Shown piece after piece: positions 5,211 to 7,405 of a stretch of 7,405 nt of DNA. The notes beneath the pieces are model-generated. The model saw only the letters and a program-made list of their open reading frames with translations. It did no database searches and was not told the DNA's origin. The position numbers and the translations under genes were made by a program. This DNA comes from Oscillospiraceae bacterium (lineage in GTDB: Bacteria; Bacillota; Clostridia; Oscillospirales; Oscillospiraceae): assembly GCA_017378975.1 (NCBI GenBank), contig JAFNXT010000159.1, positions 1-7,405 of the forward strand, read 5' to 3'. How positions within the stretch are numbered: the first letter of the stretch is position 1; each line of letters begins with the position of its first letter.

Positions 5211-7405
5211 ATGTCCGAACCAAGGCTCATATCCCCCCTGCTGGACGGTCACATCATGGGCGACCCGATCAGCGACCATCACGGCGTGCGCAGTTGTCCC
5301 GCACTCCGGGAAGAAACCGAAGAACGCGCCATCGTAAAGATCATCTCCGTCCCCGCGTCCCAGGACCAACTGGATGCCCTCCTGCTGACAGGAGCCCTGC
5401 CGGACGCCGAACGGGCGAAGACATATTTCAAGGAACGTGCCGAGGAGATCGCGAAGGAAGCCGGTATCCTCAGCAAACTGAGCAAGGCCGGTGGCTTCCT
5501 GCCCTACCGCAGCAGCCAGATCGTCCCCATGGAAGACGGCGTAGGTTTCGATGTCTATCTGCTGGCCCCCTACCATCGGACCCTCCACCAGCAGATCTTG
5601 GATGGCAAGATGACCCACCTGGCCGCTGTGAATCTTGGGCTCGATATGTGCGCCGCCCTGACGGTCTGCCGTCGCGCGGGATACCTTTATGTTGACCTGA
5701 AGCCCGAGAACATCTTCCTGACGGATACCCGCGGTTATTGCATCGGCGATCTGGGCCTCATGAGTCTGTCTTCCCTGAAGTTCGCATCTCTTCCGGAGAA
5801 GTACCGGAGCGTATATACTGCTCCTGAGATCACGGATGCCTACTCCTCCCTCAACGACACCATAGATGTCTACGCTCTGGGTATGGTGCTGTATCAGGTG
5901 TATAACAACGGCGAGCTGCCTCCCGAAGGGGAGCCTCCCATGCCCCCGCTGTATGCCGACTATGAGCTGGCAGAAGTGATCCTCAAAGCCATCGCCCCCG
6001 ATCCGGCCCACCGCTGGTCGGACCCAGCAAAAATGGGTCAAGCATTGGTAGACCATATGCAGCGCAATGTGGTCAATGACGACCCGATCATCCCGCCGCC
6101 CCCTCCCGCACCGGAGGAGCCTGACGAAGAGGTCCCCGAACCCTTCCTGACCGAGGACGAGAACGCGCTGGAGCTGGCGGAGTTGCTGGCCTCCATCCCC
6201 GACGAGGAGCCTCCTGTGGATGATCCTTCGCGATCCCCCGGTGAGGATGTCTCCTGTGAAGCGGATGAGATCACGGTAGCGTCCGGTGATGGGGAGCCCG
6301 TGGGACCTGCAGAGGAAGGCGCCCCCTCCCCGGAAGCTCCCACAGGAGCGACCGAAGATGCCGTACCTGCTGAAGAGCCCACCGACACCACCGACGCCGA
6401 CCATCCCCGTACCGAGCTGACCGAAGACGGTGTCACCGTCGAAGTGGCGCAGATGCTGGCTCAGGCCGATGAACTGCTCCTCATGGAACTGCCGGAGCCC
6501 GTGGTGGCTCCCGCCCCCATCGACGTACCGATCCCACCTCCCATCCAGCCGGAGCCCGAGCCCCCGGAAGAAGCACTCGGGGAGGCTCCCGTGACGGAGC
6601 CCTCCGTGGAAGCCCCGGAGGTGCCCGAAGCCGAAGATGCTCCGGTCACCGAACAGGTAGCGGACACGCCTCAGGACGAGCCTGCCATCTCTGAGGATGA
6701 AGACCCTGATGACGACGGAGCGGACCCGGCTTACGATCCCGAGCTACAGCTCAAGAAGCGGCGTACGGGCTGGTGGATCACCGTGACCGCGGTGATAGCC
6801 TCCATGATCGCTGTGTTCTTCATCGGGAAATTCCTGTACCAGAATTATTTTCTTCTGACCATCGATGACCTGACCGTCACCGGTGCCGCGGACCAGATCA
6901 TCGTCTCCGTGGTGACCAAGGCCGACGAAGAGAAACTCACCATCGTCTGTGCCGATACCTACGGCAACACGCACCGCTCCCCCGTCACCGACGGCAAGGC
7001 CACCTTCTCTTCCCTCAACGCCAACACCCAATATAAGATCCAGGTCCAGATCGAAGGGAAATACAAGCTCATGGGCCACACCACCGGAGCTTACACCACC
7101 GCCGCACGGACCCAGATCCTGAATCTGGCCGCCGTCAACGGCCCGGAGGACGGTTCTGTGATCCTGAGCTTCACTGTGGACGGTCCCGACAGCGAACGTT
7201 GGAAGGTAGAGTACTATGCTCCGGGGATCGCCATCCGGACCACCTCCTTCGTCGGGAAGCACATCACCCTCAGCGGGCTGGATACCGCCGTGGAGTACAC
7301 CTTCCATATCCTTCCGGAAGATGATCTTTATGTCACCGGCAACGATACGGTCAGCTTCCGTCCCCAAAAGGCGATCTATGCCCAGGGCCTGAAGGTCGTT
7401 TCCTA
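5211..7405 (+). CDS. Divergent Hanks-type Ser/Thr protein kinase with membrane helix and fibronectin III-like ectodomains (partial, runs off right edge)
   Basis: The frame is open for 731 codons to the window edge. A kinase domain occupies residues about 13-284: the beta-3 lysine is Lys43 in AIVKII, the likely alpha-C glutamate is Glu83, and the catalytic loop is YVDLKPEN with Asp162, Lys164 and Asn167. The metal-binding motif is DLG at 180-182, the APE motif is at 204-206, helix-F Asp is Asp219 and the late Arg is Arg268. The glycine-rich loop is unrecognisable and HRD is YVD, yet all residues needed for phosphotransfer remain, so activity is plausible. A Pro/Glu/Ala-rich, probably disordered linker (about 291-514) precedes KKRR and a membrane helix (521-543). 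Outside the cell are two beta-rich, fibronectin III-like units (about 550-632 and 635-718); no PASTA repeats are seen. It would act as a receptor-like kinase phosphorylating cytoplasmic proteins. Partners such as a PP2C phosphatase or FHA protein would be expected downstream but are outside the window. Confidence 0.88.
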   Translation, partial: MSEPRLISPLLDGHIMGDPISDHHGVRSCPALREETEERAIVKIISVPASQDQLDALLLTGALPDAERAKTYFKERAEEIAKEAGILSKLSKAGGFLPYRSSQIVPMEDGVGFDVYLLAPYHRTLHQQILDGKMTHLAAVNLGLDMCAALTVCRRAGYLYVDLKPENIFLTDTRGYCIGDLGLMSLSSLKFASLPEKYRSVYTAPEITDAYSSLNDTIDVYALGMVLYQVYNNGELPPEGEPPMPPLYADYELAEVILKAIAPDPAHRWSDPAKMGQALVDHMQRNVVNDDPIIPPPPPAPEEPDEEVPEPFLTEDENALELAELLASIPDEEPPVDDPSRSPGEDVSCEADEITVASGDGEPVGPAEEGAPSPEAPTGATEDAVPAEEPTDTTDADHPRTELTEDGVTVEVAQMLAQADELLLMELPEPVVAPAPIDVPIPPPIQPEPEPPEEALGEAPVTEPSVEAPEVPEAEDAPVTEQVADTPQDEPAISEDEDPDDDGADPAYDPELQLKKRRTGWWITVTAVIASMIAVFFIGKFLYQNYFLLTIDDLTVTGAADQIIVSVVTKADEEKLTIVCADTYGNTHRSPVTDGKATFSSLNANTQYKIQVQIEGKYKLMGHTTGAYTTAARTQILNLAAVNGPEDGSVILSFTVDGPDSERWKVEYYAPGIAIRTTSFVGKHITLSGLDTAVEYTFHILPEDDLYVTGNDTVSFRPQKAIYAQGLKVVS

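Noticed and set aside
5127..6404. Minus-strand frame of about 425 codons opposite the kinase gene
   Set aside because: It is a complement of kinase codons. It covers the kinase promoter and start and lacks domains; the translation is dominated by Gly, Arg, His and Val.
6038..6667. Minus-strand Ser/Gly-rich frames resembling a low-complexity surface protein
   Set aside because: They are the reverse reading of the Pro/Glu/Ala-rich kinase linker; the apparent Ser/Gly bias follows directly from its codon composition.
6744..7367. Minus-strand frame of about 207 codons near the right edge
   Set aside because: It is opposite the membrane helix and Fn3-like domains of the kinase; it has no ribosome site and is a Gly/Asp/Val-rich shadow.

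Overview
The window looks like chromosomal DNA from a GC-rich, endospore-forming member of the Clostridia, most likely an Oscillospiraceae-type gut bacterium. The reasons are a stage II sporulation gene (spoIIR), an AddB-type recombination nuclease of Firmicutes style, the MEP isoprenoid kinase IspE, consensus-like sigma-A promoters, strong AGGAGG-type ribosome sites and heavy use of GC-ending codons. The taxonomic placement is inference from style and gene content; there is no rRNA or other marker here.

Left part (1-3175, all minus strand). A sigma-A promoter at 3147-3175 drives a DUF1015-family gene whose stop overlaps the ispE start by 4 bp, so these two form a tight operon. A strong hairpin with a T run (968-1008) follows ispE and ends directly against the start codon of spoIIR. 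A short gap with a possible extended -10 promoter leads to the first 97 codons of addB, which runs off the left edge. The AddB N-terminus has lost its Walker A motif.

Middle (3246-3500). A 69-residue DUF378 membrane protein on the plus strand is the only small gene. It is separated from the convergent gene on its right by a perfect 14-bp inverted repeat that can act as a terminator in both directions.

Right part (3502-7405). Two genes are transcribed divergently from a 251-bp intergenic region with a good sigma-A promoter facing each way. The leftward gene encodes a zinc ribbon, a basic and then acidic cytoplasmic stretch, one membrane helix and three bacterial Ig-like (BIG2-like) domains outside the cell. 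The rightward gene, cut by the right edge, encodes a divergent Hanks-type Ser/Thr kinase, a roughly 220-residue Pro/Glu/Ala-rich linker holding two copies of a short LTED...LA motif, one membrane helix and at least two fibronectin III-like ectodomains. Both proteins are predicted to be single-pass, N-in/C-out, with beta-sandwich repeats outside, which suggests a linked envelope-sensing or signalling module. This right-hand pair is the most unusual content of the window.

No CRISPR array, insertion sequence, tRNA or rRNA was seen. No stretch longer than 300 bases lacks a gene; the largest gap is the divergent promoter region.
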